Assembly (NCBI GenBank): GCA_963823045.1
Contig: CAWGKA010000004.1
Location: 62,001 to 126,000 of the forward strand
Direction: 5' to 3'
From: JADLGL01 sp963823045
Lineage (GTDB): Bacteria; Pseudomonadota; Alphaproteobacteria; Rhizobiales; Kaistiaceae
Length of the DNA stretch: 64,000 nt
The notes under the pieces are model-generated. The model was not told the DNA's origin. It saw only the letters and a list, made by a program, of their open reading frames with translations, and searched no databases. Below are positions 1 to 9,341 of this stretch, one piece after another. The position numbers and the translations under genes were made by a program. Numbering within the stretch: position 1 is the stretch's first letter; each line of letters begins with the position of its first letter.

Positions 1-660
1 CTGACCGGCCCCAATCTCTATGACGTCGTCGGCCAGCTTGTGGGCGCGAAGCAAAGCTTCCGTTATTCGCAGGCGTTTATCGACCTCAATGCCGAGGGCG
101 CGGTCTGGACCTATGAACGGCTGGACGCTTTCCTGGCCAACCCGGCCGTCGCGATCCCCGGTACGCGCATGGGCTTCAGCGGCGTCGCCGGCCCGAATGA
201 CCGTGCTGCAATCATCGCCTATTTGCGCACGCTGGCACCCGAGCCCTTCCCGCTCGTGGTCGAGGGGCCGACGAATATCGGCGTCGTACGCGAGGGGCTG
301 GATCCGCTCACCTACACCGCAGCCGAGGCCGATGCCGGGGCCGATATCTACGCCGATACATGCAGCCGCTGCCACGCGGCCGACCTCCACGGCGAGATAG
401 ACCTGGGTTCCGGCGGTTTTGGCGTCGTGCCGCCACTGATCGGTCCGAATTTCGAGGGCCGCTGGTTCACTGGCAACATCGACGCGCTCTTCAATGTCAT
501 CAGCAGGACCATGCCCCCGACGGCTCGTGGGACGCTGGACGATCAGACCGTCGCGGAAATCGTTGCCTACATACTGGCTCGAAATGGTTTCGCGCCGGGC
601 CCAACGGAGCTGCCGACCGATCGCGAGGTACTAGCGAATATGGGCTTCTTCCAGCAGTGA
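1..660 (+). CDS. Dihaem cytochrome c, C-terminal part (5' truncated by window edge)
   Basis: The reading frame is open from base 1, so the start lies outside the window; about 219 residues remain. The first visible part (GPNLYDVVG, FRYSQAF, then a WTYERL...PGTRM stretch) is the distal half of a class I cytochrome c fold whose CxxCH has been cut off. A second domain carries its own haem site CSRCH at nt 361-375 and a possible distal Met in RTMPP. The protein is therefore probably a periplasmic or membrane-tethered electron carrier with at least two haems. The stop at 660 lies 8 bp from the convergent pdeM stop. The redox partner cannot be told from this window. Confidence 0.8.
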   Translation: MTGPNLYDVVGQLVGAKQSFRYSQAFIDLNAEGAVWTYERLDAFLANPAVAIPGTRMGFSGVAGPNDRAAIIAYLRTLAPEPFPLVVEGPTNIGVVREGLDPLTYTAAEADAGADIYADTCSRCHAADLHGEIDLGSGGFGVVPPLIGPNFEGRWFTGNIDALFNVISRTMPPTARGTLDDQTVAEIVAYILARNGFAPGPTELPTDREVLANMGFFQQ

Positions 661-668
661 GCTGATTG

Positions 669-1427
669 CTAGCCGCCGCAAAGCCGAGATCGCGGCACCG
701 GATAGACCGCGTCGCCGCCGAGCACGAAAGCGGTGAACGCATCGGCAAAGAGCGATGACACCACCGGCTCCAGCACGTTCAGCCCGCCGGCATAGGCGCC
801 GAAGGCGGGCAGTATCAGACGGTTGCCGTCTCCGACGAAGCAGCGCCGGCGCACCGAGCCGGCTCGCCCCGCAACCCGGGCCGCCGGGTGCAGATGGCCG
901 GCGATTTCCCCGAAGCCGTCCCGCTCGCTGGGCTCGTGGCGCAGCGTCACCGCGCCCAATACAAGTTCGTCGCAGCGATCCCCACCGATGACATCCGGCA
1001 AGTCGTCGTCATGATTGCCGGCGATCCAGATCCATTCGCGCCCGCGCTGCAGCGTCGAAAGGGCGGCGCGGTCATAGTCCTGCAGCCTTAGCGCGCCGTC
1101 ATTGTCGTGGAAGGAATCGCCCAGAGCGACGACACGCGCCGGATCGAGGCGGAAGACGAGACCCGACAGGGCCGCCAGCGTGACAGCGGTGTCATAGGGG
1201 GGCAGCAGCTGTCCGCGCCGCGCGAAGGCCGAGCCCTTCTCGAAATGAAGGTCGGCGACAATGAGCGTCCGGTCTTCCTCGTGCCACAGCGCGCCGCTGG
1301 CAAGCGCTGTGAAGGGCGTGTCTGCGACGACGATCTCCGCCGGGGCGGCCATGCGGGCCGGTGCCGTTCGCTTCGCATCCGCTGCCAGGGGCCAGCTCTG
1401 CATCTCGCCTTCCAGTGCCGCTCTCAT
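669..1427 (-). CDS. pdeM: Ligase-associated DNA damage response phosphoesterase PdeM
   Basis: 252 residues with all metallophosphoesterase metal motifs in order: ADLHFEKG, GDSFHD, GNHDD, a lone His in RHEP, and GHLHP. This fits the PdeM family that accompanies a Lhr-like helicase, an ATP-dependent ligase and an exonuclease in proteobacterial repair loci. Its ATG at 1427 overlaps the lhr stop as ATGA (1424-1427), so it is probably translationally coupled to lhr. The other two members of this set, ligase and exonuclease, are at 54.2-56.9 kb. Role in DNA repair is known for the family, not shown here. Confidence 0.85.
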   Translation of the reverse strand: MRAALEGEMQSWPLAADAKRTAPARMAAPAEIVVADTPFTALASGALWHEEDRTLIVADLHFEKGSAFARRGQLLPPYDTAVTLAALSGLVFRLDPARVVALGDSFHDNDGALRLQDYDRAALSTLQRGREWIWIAGNHDDDLPDVIGGDRCDELVLGAVTLRHEPSERDGFGEIAGHLHPAARVAGRAGSVRRRCFVGDGNRLILPAFGAYAGGLNVLEPVVSSLFADAFTAFVLGGDAVYPVPRSRLCGG

Positions 1428-3945
1428 CCCAGCGCCTCGCGGACAAGATCGTCGGCCGCCTCGCGCAGGATCGATTCACGCGCATCCTCGCCGACGGCTT
1501 CCTTGCCGATCTCCAGCATGACCGGGATCGCCAGCGGCGAGATGTGATCGAGTCTCTTATGGATGATTCGCCCCTTCACGCGCGAGAGCATGTCGCCAAG
1601 CCGGGCGATATCGAGGAGGCCGGTCGCAGCATCGGCCCAGGTCGCCTGCATGAGAATGTGATCCGGCTCGAAGCGGCGCAGCACGTCATAGATGAGGTCG
1701 GTCGAAACCGTCACCTGTCGGCCGGTCTTCTCTTCGCCGGGATGGCGCTTGGCGATCAGTCCCGAAATCAGCGCCACGTTCCGGAAGGTGCGCTTGAGGA
1801 GATAGCTCTCGGCCATCCAGGCTTCGAGATCATCGCCCAGCATATCCTCGTCGAAGAGTTCGTCGACACTTGGCTTGGCCGACTGAGAAGGCGGCGCCGA
1901 GATCCTCCAGGCCCCATACCGCCAGCGAATAGTCGGTCGCGACGAAGCCCATCGGCTTGAGGCCAGCGCGCTCGAGGCGGCGGGTAAGAAGCATGCCGAG
2001 CGTCTGGTGCACGAGCCGCCCGTCGAAAGGATAGGCGACGAGATAGTAGCGGTTGCCGCGCGGATAGGTTTCGATCAGCAGCTGATCGAGGCCCGGCAGC
2101 TGCGAGAACTGCTGCTGCAGCCTCAGCCAGTCGGACACCGCATCCGGCAGCCGCGGCCATGTCTCGGGATCGGCGACGAGCTTGCGGACGCCGGCGGCAA
2201 GGTACGTCGTCAGCGGGAACTTGCCGCCGGCATAGAGCGGGATCTTCGGCGTGTCGTCGCGCGTCCGCGTCGCGATCACCTCGTTTTCGTGGATGCCGCC
2301 GAAGGCGAGCACATGGCCGGCGAAGAGAAATGTGTCGCCGGGCGCCAACGTCTCGATGAAATATTCCTCGATCTTGCCGAGGCTGCGCCCGCCGCGCAGC
2401 GCCACGCCATTCTTGCTCATCCGCGTCAGGCGGACGTTGAGCAGCGGCGCCTCGATGATCGTGCCGACATTGAGCCGGTATTGCTGCGCGATGCGCGGAT
2501 TGGAAACGCGCCAGAGGCCGTCCTTCGCTTTGCGGATCTTGGCGTAGCGCTCATAGGAACGGAGGGCGTAGCCGCCCGTGGCGACGAAATCGACGACGCG
2601 CTCGAAGGTTTCCCAGTCGAGCTTGGCGTAGGGCGAGGCCGAGCGCACCTCGTCATAGAGCGCGGCGAGGTCGAACGGCTCGGCGCATGCCATGCCGAGG
2701 ACGTGCTGCGCCAAAACGTCGAGTCCGCCGGGCCGGATCGGCGGCGTGTCCTGCGCGCCGAGATAGTTCGCGTCAAGCGCGGCGCGGCATTCCAGGACCT
2801 CGAAGCGGTTCGCCGGCACCAGCACCGCCTCGGACGGTTCGTCGAGCCGGTGATTGGCGCGGCCGATGCGCTGCGCCAGCCGGCTCGCGCCCTTTGGCGC
2901 GCCGACATTGATGACGAGGTCGACGTCGCCCCAGTCGATGCCGAGGTCGAGTGTCGAGGTACACACCACGGCGCGGAGTTCGCCCGCCGCCATCGCCGCC
3001 TCGACGCGGCGGCGTTGGCCGACATCGAGCGAGCCGTGATGGAGGGCAATCGGCAGGCTCTCGACATTCAGCCGCCACAGCTCCTGGAAGATCAGTTCGG
3101 CCTGGCTCCGCGTGTTGACGAAGATCAGCGACATGCGGTGATCGCCGATCGCCGCGAGGATGTCCGGATAGGCATATCGCGCCGTGTGGCCAGCCCACGG
3201 CACGCGGTCGTCGGACTCGAGGATGGTGATGTCTGGCTTGGCGCCGCCCGGGACTGTGACGATCTCGGCAAGCCGCGGTCCGTCCGCATCGGCGCGCTGC
3301 TCGACAAGCCATGCACGGAGTTCCTCAGGCTGCGCCACCGTCGCCGACAGGCCGATCGTCACCGGCTCGTCGGCAAGGCGGCGGAGACGGGCGAGATCGA
3401 GCGCGAGAAGATCGCCCCGTTTCGACGTCACGAGCGAATGGATCTCGTCGAGGATGATCGTCTTGAGGTCGGCGAAGAGGCGCGTCGCTTCGTGCGACGC
3501 GAGGAGCAGGGCCAACTGCTCCGGCGTCGTCAGCAAGATGTCGGGCGGGTCGAATTTCTGCCGCTGCCGCTTATGCTGCGGCGTGTCGCCCGTGCGCGTC
3601 TCCAGGCGGATGCTTAAGCCCCATCTCGGCGACGGGCGCTTCTACGTTGCGTGCGATGTCGACGGCGAGCGCCTTCAGCGGCGAGACGTAGAGCGTGTGG
3701 ATCGAGCGGGCCTTCGCCGCGCCTTCCGACAGCGACACCAGCGAGGGGAGGAAGCCCGCCAGCGTCTTGCCGGCGCCGGTCGGCGCGATCAGCAGCGTTG
3801 AAAGGCCTTTTTGCGCGTTCGCAAGCAGCTGCAGCTGATGCTGCCGCGGCGTCCATCCGCGCCCGACAAACCAGTCGCGAAAGAGCGGCGGAAGGCCGGC
3901 TTCGGCCTCTGCGGACGCAGTTCGGCGGCCGTTCCTCCTGGCCAT
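1424..3945 (-). CDS. lhr: Ligase-associated Lhr-type DEXH helicase (two apparent frameshifts)
   Basis: Read across two frame changes this encodes about 840 residues, the usual length of the ligase-associated Lhr helicase. Walker A is APTGAGKT, the DEXH box is ILDEIH, and helicase motif VI lies in RIGRANHR. The start ATG at 3945 gives MARRNGRR. Break 1: the frame changes near nt 3612, where removing one G restores LKIRLETRTGDT. Break 2: near nt 1860-1890 the frame shifts by one base before SVDELFDED. Both look like single-base insertions rather than decay, because coding similarity continues on each side. It is divergent from yjbQ and lies upstream of pdeM in the same operon. Confidence 0.8.
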
Positions 3946-4021
3946 GGCGGTCGTCAACGCGGCTTGCCTGTTGCCTGGTTCGGTGCACAATTGGCCGCTC
4001 TTGGGCGGCGCGGGGGCCATC

Positions 4022-4483
4022 ATGTCGCGAATCGCGATCAAGAACGAGCGCGAATTGGCGAAGCCGTCGCGACAGGCGACGGCGAGCCTCAGCGTCGAGA
4101 CAGGCAACAAGGGCTTCTTTGATATCACCGCCGCGATCGAGGCATGGACGGAGCGGCAAGCGTTCCACGACGGCCTGCTCACCGTGTTCGTCCGCCACAC
4201 CTCGGCATCGCTGACCATCCAGGAAAACGCCGACCCGGATGTGCGCGCCGATCTCGAAGATGCCTTCGAGCGGCTGGCCCCCCAAGGCGCACCCTGGCGG
4301 CATACCAGCGAAGGCCCCGACGACATGCCGGGGCACGTCAAAGCGGCGCTGACCGACACTTCGGTTGCCATCCCGGTCCGCGAAGGCGTGCTCGCCTTCG
4401 GAACGTGGCAGGCGCTCTATCTGATCGAACACAGGCGCGGCGTTGGCCACCGTACGGTGGAACTGCATTATGTGGGTTCTTGA
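4022..4483 (+). CDS. YjbQ-family protein (secondary thiamine-phosphate synthase enzyme)
   Basis: 153 residues from the ATG at 4022; an in-frame ATG upstream at 3944 would add a 26-residue leader with no family similarity, so the inner start is preferred. The family signature is plain: FVRHTSASLTIQENADPDV, DDMPGHVKAALT and GTWQALYLIEHR. YjbQ/COG0432 proteins are small trimers with a conserved His/Asn pocket; weak thiamine-phosphate synthase activity is described for the family, but the physiological role is uncertain. The gene is divergent from lhr with about 76 bp between starts. Confidence 0.85.
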   Translation: MSRIAIKNERELAKPSRQATASLSVETGNKGFFDITAAIEAWTERQAFHDGLLTVFVRHTSASLTIQENADPDVRADLEDAFERLAPQGAPWRHTSEGPDDMPGHVKAALTDTSVAIPVREGVLAFGTWQALYLIEHRRGVGHRTVELHYVGS

Positions 4484-4562
4484 ACGGACGCCGGCCCCGA
4501 GCCCATGCGTTCGGCTATAGTTCGGCCGAGGGAATCAGAAGCTCCCTGCGACGGAGGCAGAC

Positions 4563-4982
4563 ATGCTCAAGGAATTCCGCGAATTCGCGATGAAGGGCAA
4601 CATGGTGGACCTCGCCATCGGCGTCATCATCGGCGCTGCGTTCGGGGCGTTGGTCAACTCGCTGGTCCAGGACATCTTCACGCCGATCCTCGGCTGGATC
4701 TTCGGCGGGGCGGATTTCTCCAACCTCTTCATCCAACTCTCCGGCGACAAGCAGGATACGCTGGCCGCCGCGCAGGAAGCCGGCGCCACCATCGCCTATG
4801 GCAACTTCATCAACGTGCTGATCAGCTTCCTCATCGTCGCCTGGGTACTGTTCCTCTTCATCAAGGCGATGAACCGCATGCGCCGCAAGGAAGAAGCGGC
4901 GCCTGCAGCGCCGCCGGCGCCGCCGAAGGAAGAGGTTCTGCTCACCGAGATCCGCGACCTCCTGAAGGTGCAGGCGAAGTAG
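4563..4982 (+). CDS. mscL: Large-conductance mechanosensitive channel MscL
   Basis: 139 residues, normal family size. The N-terminus (MLKEFREFAMKGNMVDLAIG, then VIIGAAFGALVNSLVQD) is the amphipathic helix and pore-lining TM1; TM2 is around residues 85-102 (VLISFLIVAWVLFLFI). The cytoplasmic end has an Ala/Pro linker and the usual charged helix EEVLLTEIRDLL. A good Shine-Dalgarno (GGAGG) lies 6 nt before the ATG. It works as an emergency osmolyte release valve in the inner membrane. It converges on hemA, with a palindromic element between them. Confidence 0.96.
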   Translation: MLKEFREFAMKGNMVDLAIGVIIGAAFGALVNSLVQDIFTPILGWIFGGADFSNLFIQLSGDKQDTLAAAQEAGATIAYGNFINVLISFLIVAWVLFLFIKAMNRMRRKEEAAPAAPPAPPKEEVLLTEIRDLLKVQAK

Positions 4983-5015
4983 CAGCCGTTCATCCCCGTG
5001 ATAGCGGGTTATTGG

Positions 5016-5035
5016 GTTCCCGCCTTCGCGGGAAC
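5016..5035. repeat. Short palindromic (REP-like) hairpin between mscL and hemA
   Basis: GTTCCCGC and GCGGGAAC form a perfect 8-bp stem with a CTTC loop. It sits in the 74-bp gap between the convergent mscL and hemA, next to a second CCCCGTGATAGCGGG-like piece. Elements with a TTCCCGC-cttc-GCGGGAA core are common intergenic repeats in alphaproteobacteria and can act as bidirectional terminators. Only one copy is seen in this window, so the repeat status is inferred from the motif. Confidence 0.6.
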
Positions 5036-5056
5036 GAACGAATGAGACGTCGGTAG

Positions 5057-6296
5057 CTAGCCGTTGACAGCGGCAGGAGCCGCTGGTGCGTTGAGCGGCA
5101 TGCCGAGCTTCTGCCACACGGCGACGAGCGCGCGGGTTAGTTCCGCGACCAGCTTCGCGTCATGGAACGGCGTTGGCGTGATGCGGAGCCGCTCGGTGCC
5201 CCGCGGCACGGTCGGGAAATTGATCGGCTGGATATAGATGCCGTGCTCCTCCAGGAGCATGACGCTCGCCTGGCGGCAGAGCTCCGGGATCGCCAACCAT
5301 GATCGGCACGATATGCGTCTCGGTGATCGTGACCGGCAGGCCGGCGGCGGCAAGGCTCTCCTGCGTCCGCTTCACCGCCGCCTGCTGCCCGAGACGTTCC
5401 TCGTTCGATTGGCGAAGGTGGCGGATCGAGGCGGTCGCGGCGGCGGCCATCGCCGGCGGCAGCGCCGTGGTGAAAATGAAGGCCGGCGCGTAGGAGCGGA
5501 TCGCGTCGATCGCCGCCGCCGAGCCGGTAACGTAGCCGCCGATCGTGCCGAACGCCTTGGCCAGCGTCCCTTCGATGAAGTCGATGCGCTCCATGACGCC
5601 GTCGCGCTCGCAGATGCCGGCGCCGTGCGGCCCGTACATGCCGACGGCGTGGACCTCGTCGATATAGGTCATGGCGCCATGCTTGTCGGCGAGATCGGCG
5701 ATTTCCTTGATCGGCGCGACGTCGCCATCCATCGAATAGACCGACTCGAACACGATCAGCTTCGCCCTCTCCGGTCCGATCGCCGACAGCATCTCGTCGA
5801 GATGATCGACATCGTTGTGGCGGAAGATGCGTTTCTCCACGCGCGAGCCGCGGATGCCTTCGATCATCGACGCGTGGTTGAGCTCGTCGGAAAGGATGAC
5901 GCAGTCGGGCAGGAGCTTTGCCACCGTCGAGATCGCCGCCTCGTTGGAGACGAAGCCCGAGGTGAAGACGAGGGCGCCTTCCTTGCCGTGGAGGCTCGCG
6001 AGTTCGGCTTCCAGCTCAACCAGCGGATGATTGGTGCCGGAGATGTTGCGCGTGCCGCCGGCGCCGGCGCCCATGCGCTCGGCCGCTTCGGTGAGTGCGC
6101 CCACCACCTTGGGGTGCTGACCCATGCCGAGATAGTCGTTCGAGCACCAGACGGTGATCTCGCGCTCCTTGCCTTCTGCCCGCCAGATCGCCTTGGGAAA
6201 CTTGCCGGCGATCCGTTCCAGATCGGCAAAGACGCGGTAGCGCTGCTCCGCGCGAAGGGCCTCAATCGCTTTGGAAAAGACTGACTCGTAGTCCAT
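5057..6296 (-). CDS. hemA: 5-aminolevulinate synthase (one apparent frameshift)
   Basis: Condenses glycine and succinyl-CoA to 5-aminolevulinate, the first step of haem and bacteriochlorophyll synthesis by the C4 pathway used in alphaproteobacteria. The start ATG at 6296 gives MDYESVF, typical of rhizobial HemA. Visible are the substrate-pocket WCSNDYLGMG, GTRNISGTNH, the PLP aspartate region IDEVHAVGMYG and the PLP lysine in TLAKAFGTIGGY. After VPIMVGDP the frame changes; removing one base from the CCC/GGG run at 5286-5288 restores ELCRQASVMLLEEHGIY and the natural end at 5057. An extra base in a homopolymer in an essential gene is most simply a sequence error. About 412 residues in total. 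Confidence 0.92.
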
Positions 6297-6394
6297 GACA
6301 CCGTCCCTTGCCCCAGGCTCACAAATTAGGCACGAGGCGGTGCGGTGTCTACTATTGGCCGCGTGCGCAAGGGGCGGCGACGAGGCAGGGGGGC

Positions 6395-6700
6395 CTAGGC
6401 AGGGGCGGTGTAGGGCCGCCACGGGCCGGTGAAATGGGCTCCGATTTCCTTTTCATTCCGCCAGACCATTTTGGCCGGCGCGATCCGGCCTTCGCTGAAG
6501 ATCAGGACTTCGAAATCGTGCGGAATGCCGACGGTCAATTCAAGCGAAAGCTTGGCGCCATCGGCAGACAGATTGCGCACTTGGCAATCGAACACCTGCG
6601 TATGCTTGCCGAAGATGACCAGCGCGCCCTTCAAGACGCGCTGCCGGCGCTCGCGGCGCCGTTCAGGCCTTGGCTCGATCAGTGTGTCTTCCGTGGTCAT
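6395..6700 (-). CDS. PilZ domain protein
   Basis: 101 residues, a stand-alone PilZ domain. The c-di-GMP binding parts are both present: an Arg-rich N-terminal stretch (ERRRERRQR, which contains RxxxR) and NLSADG matching the (D/N)xSxxG motif. A hydrophobic beta-barrel follows, ending near WRNEKEIGAHF. Small PilZ proteins of this type in rhizobia are c-di-GMP receptors of unknown target. It lies upstream of hemA on the same strand with a 98-bp gap, so co-transcription is possible but not evident. Confidence 0.85.
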   Translation of the reverse strand: MTTEDTLIEPRPERRRERRQRVLKGALVIFGKHTQVFDCQVRNLSADGAKLSLELTVGIPHDFEVLIFSEGRIAPAKMVWRNEKEIGAHFTGPWRPYTAPA

Positions 6701-6759
6701 GGAAGACTTATCGCGCCCAAGCCGTAAACCGTTGGTGACTCGAAAGCTTGAATGATTAG

Positions 6760-7551
6760 CTAATCGGCGGAACTCAGCCGATTTATCAACGCCATTGCCG
6801 CCGCCGGTGCGCGTTCCTTGGCGCCGTTGATCATGAAAACGAAGACCGGTCGCTCCTGGGCCGGCTCAGCCTGGGCCACCAGCGGTGCGTTGGCGATCGG
6901 CTTGCCCTCCGCCCAGCCGCGGCTGCGCTCGGCCCATTGGTCGAGCGCGAGCTCGGAATAGCCGTTCGGCTCATCCGCTGATGCATTCTGCAGCCTTGCG
7001 TAGACGATCGGGCCGCTAAGGTCGTCGATGGTCGGGTATTTCGCCGAATCCGCCTTGACGATCGCGACGTTCGCCTCGCGGGCAAGCGCCACGAAGCCCT
7101 CGTCCTGGAAGCTCTGGTGGCGCGGCTCGATTGCATGGTGGATCGTCTGACCGCCGATCTCTCGCGGCAGATGTGCGAAGAAGGCGCCGATGTCGTCGGC
7201 GTCAAAGCGCTTGTAAGGGGGCAGCTGCCACAGAATGGGTCCGAGCTTCGGCCCGAGCTCAAGGACGCCGGAGCCTAGGAACCAGTCGATCGAATCCTTC
7301 GTTTCCGCGAGCTTCGACTTGTTGACGATGTTGCGATGGCCTTTGACGGCGAACATGAAACCGTCCGGCGTCTCGTCGCGCCATTTGGCGAAGCTCTTGG
7401 CCGATTGCGTGCGGTAGAAGGTGCCGTTGATCTCGATCGCGGTGAGATGACTCGACGCATAGGCGAGCTCGTCGGCCTGCCTCGTTCCCTCGGGATAGAA
7501 GGTGCCGCGCCAGGGCGCGTAGGTCCAACCGCCGATGCCGACCCTGATCAT
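6760..7551 (-). CDS. DUF72 family protein
   Basis: 263 residues matching the DUF72/COG1801 TIM-barrel family: N-terminal IRVGIGGWTYAPWRGTFYP, EINGTFYR, FMFAVKGHR, LWQLPP, HHAIEPRHQSF and VYARLQN. Members are often found next to DNA repair or rRNA genes, but no reaction is established. It is transcribed away from the pirin gene's terminator region; the start ATG at 7551 is the only reasonable start in frame. Confidence 0.85.
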   Translation of the reverse strand: MIRVGIGGWTYAPWRGTFYPEGTRQADELAYASSHLTAIEINGTFYRTQSAKSFAKWRDETPDGFMFAVKGHRNIVNKSKLAETKDSIDWFLGSGVLELGPKLGPILWQLPPYKRFDADDIGAFFAHLPREIGGQTIHHAIEPRHQSFQDEGFVALAREANVAIVKADSAKYPTIDDLSGPIVYARLQNASADEPNGYSELALDQWAERSRGWAEGKPIANAPLVAQAEPAQERPVFVFMINGAKERAPAAAMALINRLSSAD

Positions 7552-7600
7552 GCGGGTTCTCCCGTCAGGTGCCGGTTTCCCGCGAGGCGCTGGCCGCGGC

Positions 7601-7626
7601 GGGAGCCGGTCACGAAACCGGCTCCC
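7601..7626 (-). terminator. Hairpin terminator downstream of the pirin gene
   Basis: GGGAGCCGGT and ACCGGCTCCC form a perfect 10-bp GC-rich stem with a 6-nt loop, 50 bp beyond the pirin stop. No U-run follows, which is common in high-GC genomes, so the terminator role is inferred from position and stem strength. Confidence 0.5.
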
Positions 7627-7675
7627 ATATAGGCCAAAGGTGCGGTGAGGCGATAGTTCGCCTTCTGTCGTTCCG

Positions 7676-8581
7676 CTACTTGATGAACGTGCCGCTACGC
7701 AGGTCGTTGATCGCCTGTTGCAACTCGGCCTTGGTGTTCATCACGATCGGGCCATACCAGGCGACCGGCTCCTTCAAAGGCTCGCCGGAGATGAGCAGGA
7801 ACCGGATGCCCTCGTCGCCGGCCTGGACGACGACCTCGTCGCCGGAATCGAACAGCACGAGCGAACGATTGCCGGCCGTCTCGCGGACGAGAACCTCCTG
7901 CCCGTCGCCGGCATCGCGTTCGGTGAGGACGCCGAACGGTTCGGAGGCGCCGCGGAAGGTGCCGGAGCCGGCGAAGACATAGGCGAAGGCGTGCCGCGTC
8001 GTTTCGATCGGCAACACCTTCTTCTTGCCCGGCGGCACCGAGATATCGAGATAGCGCGGCGAGGCAGCGATGCCGTCGACCGGGCCGGTCTTGCCCCAGA
8101 AATCGCCGACGACGACGCGCACCACGGTGCCGTCATCGTCGATCACCTCGGGCACCTCGGTGCCGGGAATGTCCTGGTACCGCGGCTCGGTCATCTTCAG
8201 GCGCGAGGGGAGGTTGGACCAAAGCTGGAAGCCATGCATCTTGCCGGCATCGTCGCCGGTCGGCATCTCCTGATGCATGATGCCGCTGCCGGCGGTCATC
8301 CACTGCACGTCCCCGGCGCCGAGCACGCCGCGATTGCCGAGGCTGTCGCCGTGCTCCACCGAACCGGCGAGCACATAGGTGATCGTCTCGATGCCGCGAT
8401 GCGGATGCCAGGGGAAGCCGGCCAAATAGTCTTGCGGCCGGTCATTGCGGAAATCGTCGAACAACAGGAACGGGTCGAAGGCGTCGGTGTCGCCGAAGCC
8501 GAAGGCGCGATGAAGCTTCACGCCTGCGCCTTCCATCGTCGGCTTGGCGTCGGTGATACTTTTCACGGGACGAAGGGACAT
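7676..8581 (-). CDS. Pirin family protein
   Basis: 301 residues. The start ATG at 8581 (MSLRPVK) is preferred over in-frame ATGs at 8593 and 8692 because GGAGG lies 5 nt before it. The cupin metal motif is intact in the N-terminal domain: WHPHRGIETITYVLAG, then EHGDSLGNRG, GDVQWMTAGSGIMHQE. A second cupin domain follows with VPPGKKK and FAYVFAGSG. Bacterial pirins are cupin proteins; some have quercetinase activity and others bind metabolic enzymes. It is followed by a strong hairpin and lies downstream of the GbsR/MarR regulator on the same strand with a 125-bp gap. Confidence 0.9.
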   Translation of the reverse strand: MSLRPVKSITDAKPTMEGAGVKLHRAFGFGDTDAFDPFLLFDDFRNDRPQDYLAGFPWHPHRGIETITYVLAGSVEHGDSLGNRGVLGAGDVQWMTAGSGIMHQEMPTGDDAGKMHGFQLWSNLPSRLKMTEPRYQDIPGTEVPEVIDDDGTVVRVVVGDFWGKTGPVDGIAASPRYLDISVPPGKKKVLPIETTRHAFAYVFAGSGTFRGASEPFGVLTERDAGDGQEVLVRETAGNRSLVLFDSGDEVVVQAGDEGIRFLLISGEPLKEPVAWYGPIVMNTKAELQQAINDLRSGTFIK

Positions 8582-8706
8582 GGAATCCTCCATGAATTCG
8601 CAGAGGGGTGCGCCTCGTGGCGCAGCGAAAGTCGGCGCTAGAGGTAGTGCGGCGCGGCCGTTGTCACAATCCCGGACGTTGCGACGCCGCAATCACGACA
8701 TCGCGC

Positions 8707-9174
8707 CTATCGCTTCTGGTGTTCTTGCTCCCACAGCTCAACCAGTTCGCCATAGTGCTTTCGCCACCAACCGACCCAGTCGATGAGCTCGACGATGCGC
8801 TCCTGGCTTGCCGCCGGTTTGTCTGCCACCGCTTCTTTGCCGAGTTGGGCGGCGGAGAAGAAGGCATCCATTTCACGCAATTCGGTTCGTGCGGTCGCCT
8901 GCCACGCGTTTTGGGGGATACGGAAGTGGATGCGCCGATTGCCCGGAATTGACAGGCGCTCGACCAGCCCGAACGTCTCCAGCGTGCGCATCGTCGTCGA
9001 TACGTTTGCCTGACTGATCTGCAGTGCTTCGCCAATATCGGCGGCGGACTGCTCGGCCGGGTCGCAGATCGTGAGCCAGGCGAGAACCCGGCCGATGGAA
9101 CGGTTCGTGCCGAGCCGTTCCCAGATGAGCCCAAACCGCTCGACGAACTCCGATGCCTTGTCCTTCAAGCTCAA
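8707..9174 (-). CDS. GbsR/MarR-family transcriptional regulator
   Basis: 155 residues with a winged helix centred on GEALQISQANVSTTMRTLE, and a wing at IPGNRRIHFRIP. Length and N-terminal FVERFGLIWERLGTNRSIGRVLAWL are typical of GbsR-type regulators that sit beside exporters. It is divergent from the ABC-2 transporter at 9342; the shared 167-bp region holds an inverted repeat that may be its operator. The ligand is unknown. By position it probably controls the ABC exporter and itself. Confidence 0.85.
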   Translation of the reverse strand: MSLKDKASEFVERFGLIWERLGTNRSIGRVLAWLTICDPAEQSAADIGEALQISQANVSTTMRTLETFGLVERLSIPGNRRIHFRIPQNAWQATARTELREMDAFFSAAQLGKEAVADKPAASQERIVELIDWVGWWRKHYGELVELWEQEHQKR

Positions 9175-9251
9175 CTCTCAGTGCTTGGCGTCCGGGGCGA
9201 CGGCCATCCGACGCCCGTGAAAGCGTCCGCCCTCAGCGCCGATCTCTGTCT

Positions 9252-9278
9252 TATCGGTCTTGACTGATAGAACCGATA
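9252..9278. promoter_or_regulatory. Candidate operator between GbsR/MarR gene and ABC transporter
   Basis: TATCGGT (9252-9258) and ACCGATA (9272-9278) form a perfect 7-bp inverted repeat with 20 bp between half-site centres, suited to a winged-helix dimer. A TTGACT hexamer at 9260-9265 lies inside it and could be the -35 of the rightward promoter, so binding would block initiation. No convincing -10 is visible. Confidence 0.45.
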
Positions 9279-9341
9279 GGACGAAATGTAGCTGCGCGAT
9301 CGTCCAGCGGCAAGACAGAACTGCTGCCACGGAGTTCATGC

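Noticed and set aside
2007..3617. A 536-codon open frame on the plus strand opposite lhr
   Set aside because: It is Arg/Glu/Ala-rich with no family motif and mirrors the helicase codons; long antisense frames are expected in GC-rich genes.
4984..5056. A small gene in the mscL-hemA gap
   Set aside because: The gap is filled by a palindromic repeat and no frame has a start and ribosome site.
5238..6284. A 348-codon plus-strand frame opposite hemA
   Set aside because: Composition is Asp/Arg/Ala-rich antisense to a clear 5-aminolevulinate synthase; no start site or domain.
7718..8641. A 307-codon plus-strand frame opposite the pirin gene
   Set aside because: Antisense to a clear cupin protein and without recognisable motifs.
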